The position numbers were made by a program, and so were the translations under genes. A DNA stretch of 64,000 nt from JAGQPD01 sp020426865 (lineage in GTDB: Bacteria > Planctomycetota > Planctomycetia > Pirellulales > Pirellulaceae), in the NCBI GenBank assembly GCA_041399065.1, contig JAWKTN010000003.1, positions 62,001 to 126,000 on the forward strand, written 5' to 3'. Within the stretch, counting starts at the first letter, position 1. Each line of letters starts with the position of its first letter. Below are positions 62,620 to 64,000 of the stretch, one piece after another. Under the pieces are notes generated by a model. That model worked only from the letters and a program-made list of their open reading frames with translations, searched no databases and was not told the origin of the DNA.

Positions 62620-63000
62620 TTATTCGCAACCGACATCACTGGCAGTGTCGGACTTCCAGCGTTGGAATAACGTCGGTAACGCGCGATGGAATTGCCCTCG
62701 AGCCATCACCTCTGAACAACCCAATTGCTGAGCCTGCGATAAACGGTCGGCATGGACATGCGGGCCGAAGGCAATCACAGCTAACGGCGGGGAGGACGAA
62801 GTATTCAGCTGCGGCACAATCTCCGATAAATTGACCACGCCGCTCGACAAATCCAACAACACAACACATGGCCCACTGGCCGCTTGCTGCAGAAGAAGAT
62901 TCACCTTGCGGCATTGCGAAAAGTCATGTCCGGCCCGTCGCGCAGCCCCTTCGACCTGAGAGCTAAACAGCAAGTCATCGGAAAACAACAGCACGTGCAT
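62620..63000 (-). CDS. Degenerate receiver-like protein
   Basis: A 126-residue protein with response-regulator fold features: LLFSDDLLF (Asp8-Asp9), VVLLDLS with Asp50 at the phosphoacceptor place, and AVIAFG followed by LGCSEVMARG. The conserved Lys of the fifth strand is missing (Arg in MARG), so phosphorylation may be altered or lost. It starts 21 bases behind the PII stop on the same strand and is likely co-transcribed. The gap 62453-62619 has no gene. Confidence 0.65.
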   Translation of the reverse strand: MHVLLFSDDLLFSSQVEGAARRAGHDFSQCRKVNLLLQQAASGPCVVLLDLSSGVVNLSEIVPQLNTSSSPPLAVIAFGPHVHADRLSQAQQLGCSEVMARGQFHRALPTLFQRWKSDTASDVGCE

Positions 63001-63021
63001 GGGACTACCTGCATCCTCTAT

Positions 63022-63369
63022 TTAGACGGCTTCCGGGCCGCGCAATCCCGTATCAATTTGGATCGCTTCTGCCACCGGAGTGATGAAAATCTTGCCGTCA
63101 CCGATTTCGCCGTCCGGCCCGGATCGCGCTGCTTGAACAACCGTGTCTACCGTGCGGTCGAGAAAATCGTCGTTGACCACAATCTCCAACACGACTTTCC
63201 GCAGAAACTGGATCTTGTACTCGTGCCCCCGATACGTCGCCGTCTGACCACGCTGACGCCCAAACCCTTGGGAATCACAAACCGTCAGTCGCTCGACGCT
63301 GACCTTCGATAACGCAGCCAACACGGTCTGCAATTTTGGCGGCTGAATGATGGCGGTGATAATCTTCAT
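63022..63369 (-). CDS. PII-type nitrogen regulatory protein
   Basis: A 115-residue PII protein that senses 2-oxoglutarate and ATP/ADP and regulates nitrogen proteins. The T-loop region GFGRQRGQTATYRGHEY keeps Tyr46 and Tyr51, the uridylylation site in enterics, and the C-terminal signature GDGKIFITPV is complete. ATG 63369 is chosen because the protein aligns with other PII proteins from MKIITAII; the frame runs to 63648 but the upstream part is not PII-like. No amtB or glnA is adjacent. The next gene is a degenerate receiver, an unusual partner. Confidence 0.93.
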   Translation of the reverse strand: MKIITAIIQPPKLQTVLAALSKVSVERLTVCDSQGFGRQRGQTATYRGHEYKIQFLRKVVLEIVVNDDFLDRTVDTVVQAARSGPDGEIGDGKIFITPVAEAIQIDTGLRGPEAV

Positions 63370-63669
63370 CGTAGGCGTTTTATCGTGAATGGAAACTCTC
63401 GTGCAGCGCAACGTCCAAAATCCAGTACGGGCTGCTACAGCGTTGCTTAGCGCTTGCAACGTCGAATGCCATCGCCGGCATGTCGGCAAAGCAATTATAA
63501 CCGAAAGCGATCGGTTACGTCTGCTGCCAGAAAGGACCGTGTCGTCCGCAGCAAGAGCAAATCCCGTCCGCCGATAGCGGAAAGAAGCATCGGATGGTGG
63601 TCGGCAGACTCTCCCGGGGTTACAAGGGTCGCTCCCGACCACCACCACATCTGCTTGTTGTCCTGGCGA
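63370..63669. other. Intergenic region upstream of the PII gene
   Basis: 300 bases. Weak minus-strand promoter-like patches but no clear box pair. The longer PII frame covers most of it; its translation is Arg/Ser-rich and lacks similarity to known proteins, so it is not called. Confidence 0.5.
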
Positions 63670-64000
63670 TCAGCGACTGAGCCGCTGCAATTCAGCCTTC
63701 ACTAACGTTGCCGTCTCGGACGTGCCACCTGCAAGTTGAGCACGCCGATAATATTGTCGGGCCACATTCGTCCGGCCATCCGCTTCCGCTTGGCGCGCCA
63801 TCTCCAGGAGACGATCGACGTTCCGGCGACGCACCTCATCCCTTCGATTCTGCTTGGCCTGCTCACGGTCCGATAACTGCGGCTGGTCATCGACCGACAA
63901 CAGCGATCCTGTCGAGCTGACGGTGTCCTTGCCCTGAGTCTGCTGGCTGGCCGCCAACATGGCTTGGCGCAACATCGCCTGCTGCATCTGCATTTGCATC
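63670..64000 (-). CDS. Helical protein of unknown function, 5' truncated
   Basis: At least 109 residues, open at the right window edge. The visible part is Gln/Met-rich at its N-terminal side (MQMQMQQAML), then Ser/Asp-rich and ends with a helical region (RRRNVDRLLEMARQAEADGRTNVARQYYRRAQLA) that resembles a TPR or helical repeat. I do not recognise the family. The stop is at 63670-63672; the true start may lie beyond the window. Confidence 0.6.
   Translation of the reverse strand, partial: MQMQMQQAMLRQAMLAASQQTQGKDTVSSTGSLLSVDDQPQLSDREQAKQNRRDEVRRRNVDRLLEMARQAEADGRTNVARQYYRRAQLAGGTSETATLVKAELQRLSR

Overview
The window reads as chromosomal DNA of a planctomycete, most likely of the Pirellulales type. 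The clues are a DUF1559 protein with a zinc ribbon, a PEP-CTERM protein, an N-terminal LLEDRSLLA export motif on a giant subtilase-like protein, a VWA/STN protein with a Gly-Met tract, a squalene-oxidase-repeat protein, lipoproteins of the LptE and BamD types, and moderately high GC. No phage, insertion sequence, CRISPR array, rRNA or tRNA was seen. The only RNA gene found is rnpB.

Layout. 1-1 kb: end of the ribosomal protein operon (rpoA 3' end, rplQ). 1.2-8.1 kb: a CE15-like esterase, an FHA-GGDEF diguanylate cyclase and a large SNF2 helicase. 8.3-18.9 kb: a TolC-family lipoprotein, a PEP-CTERM protein, a DAACS symporter, a secreted propeller-like protein and a subtilase-like exoprotein with nine 47-residue repeats. 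19.1-22.6 kb (minus): recO, BamD-like, lptE, folP, an outer-membrane-biogenesis cluster. 23.4-28.5 kb (minus): phoH, PgpH-like HD phosphodiesterase, ybeY, CorC-like, a tightly coupled RNA/c-di-nucleotide operon. 29.7-33.2 kb (minus): oadG-oadB-oadA, a sodium-pumping decarboxylase. 34.3-34.7 kb: rnpB. 34.7-46.4 kb: radical SAM protein, FHA protein, two thioredoxin-fold exported proteins, a trifunctional MFS/PlsC/AMP-ligase protein, and an SLC13-type transporter with RCK domains. 46.8-51.1 kb: the VWA/STN/GMG protein. 51.2-59.3 kb (minus): a three-gene operon of a YqiJ-like membrane protein, a YqiK flotillin and a 1741-residue DUF3686/AAA ATPase. 59.5-64 kb: a toroid-repeat protein, a HlyD-type adaptor with a 48-residue acidic tail, a degenerate receiver, a PII protein and a truncated gene.

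The best candidate for an under-described system is the YqiJ-flotillin-DUF3686 ATPase operon. It pairs a membrane-microdomain scaffold with a very large coiled-coil AAA ATPase that automated annotation calls a DNA repair ATPase. The tight spacing and a ribosome binding site buried in the upstream gene argue that the three proteins are made together. The His/Asp-rich loop in the first protein suggests metal or envelope sensing. A second theme is the many short tandem duplications (14-18 bp) at gene edges, several of which alter or duplicate start or stop regions.
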